Assembly (NCBI GenBank): GCA_027483945.1
Contig: JAIXTM010000009.1
Span: forward strand, 62,001 to 126,000
Source: Hyphomicrobiales bacterium
GTDB lineage: Bacteria > Pseudomonadota > Alphaproteobacteria > Rhizobiales > Beijerinckiaceae
Direction of reading: 5' to 3'
Length of the DNA: 64,000 nt
Numbering within the stretch: position 1 is the stretch's first letter; each line of letters begins with the position of its first letter. Of the stretch, positions 63,963 to 64,000 are shown one piece after another. A model generated the notes under the pieces. That model searched no databases and was not told the origin of the DNA. It saw only the letters and a list, made by a program, of their open reading frames with translations. A program made the position numbers and the translations under genes.

Positions 63963-64000
63963 GGCCGGCCAGCCGGGCGCGGATCGTGGCGGAGGCGCGG
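63959..64000 (+). CDS. GTA NlpC/P60 peptidase (gp14), first codons only
   Basis: Partial: 14 codons (RPASRARIVAEAR) before the window ends. GTA gp14 proteins open with RARIVAEAR-type sequence ahead of the NlpC/P60 domain, and the position after gp13 fits. The peptidase cuts peptidoglycan during entry. Overlaps the gp13 stop (ATGA). Confidence 0.8.
   Translation, partial: MRPASRARIVAEAR

Overview
The window is a high-GC chromosomal stretch from an alphaproteobacterium, most likely a Hyphomicrobiales (Rhizobiales) member near the Methylobacterium/Bosea/Salinarimonas/Chelatococcus area. The clues are a MucR/Ros regulator, DUF6456, DUF1491, DUF2336 and DUF1214/DUF1254 proteins, a nutrient-deprivation-induced/holin/DUF3618 operon, and a Rhodobacter-type gene transfer agent (GTA) cluster. 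The genus assignment is inference. No rRNA, tRNA, CRISPR array or insertion sequence was recognised.

Layout. 0-8.2 kb: a probable YqgE start on the left edge, a DsbD-alpha-like periplasmic protein, a 1-Cys peroxiredoxin, two unrelated dehalogenase-family genes that converge, then a minus-strand block of coaBC-dut-Rrf2 regulator-cysK, an HAD phosphatase, and a CcdA plus thioredoxin pair. 8.3-26.5 kb: housekeeping genes (maeB-type malic enzyme, mutS, an E1/transketolase-like enzyme, comM, an adenylate cyclase, a hybrid sensor kinase, ispH-thrB-rnhA, a branched-chain aminotransferase). 26.5-36.7 kb: murJ with a polyisoprenyl-type glycosyltransferase and a divergent YdjC deacetylase, Fe-SOD, an isochorismatase-fold hydrolase with oligopeptidase B, mucR, a DUF6456 protein and sufE. 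36.7-47.7 kb: a cell-cycle-type histidine kinase with a peptidoglycan-binding protein and DUF1491, DUF2336, a lipoprotein, PBP1A with two DUF partners, YcgN and YihY.

47.8-50.5 kb is a three-gene stress/envelope operon, and 50.7-52.3 kb is a visibly AT-richer island with two unrecognised genes. From 52.4 kb to the right edge lies a nearly complete GTA head-tail cluster in canonical order: small and large terminase, portal, two micro-ORFs, prohead protease, capsid, connectors, major tail protein, tail chaperones, short tape measure, DUF2460, DUF2163 and the first codons of the NlpC/P60 gene. Two secreted chymotrypsin-fold proteases on the opposite strand are inserted between capsid and connector. 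A strong-looking promoter overlapped by two dyads stands in front of the cluster.

Most genes are packed in operons with ATGA/GTGA overlaps. The least ordinary parts are the protease insertion inside the GTA, the GTA promoter dyads, the AT-rich two-gene module next to it, the fluoroacetate-dehalogenase-like gene, and compact promoter/operator arrangements in front of cysK and sodB. Starts given here were chosen from ribosome-binding sites and family N-termini and often differ from the longest open frame.
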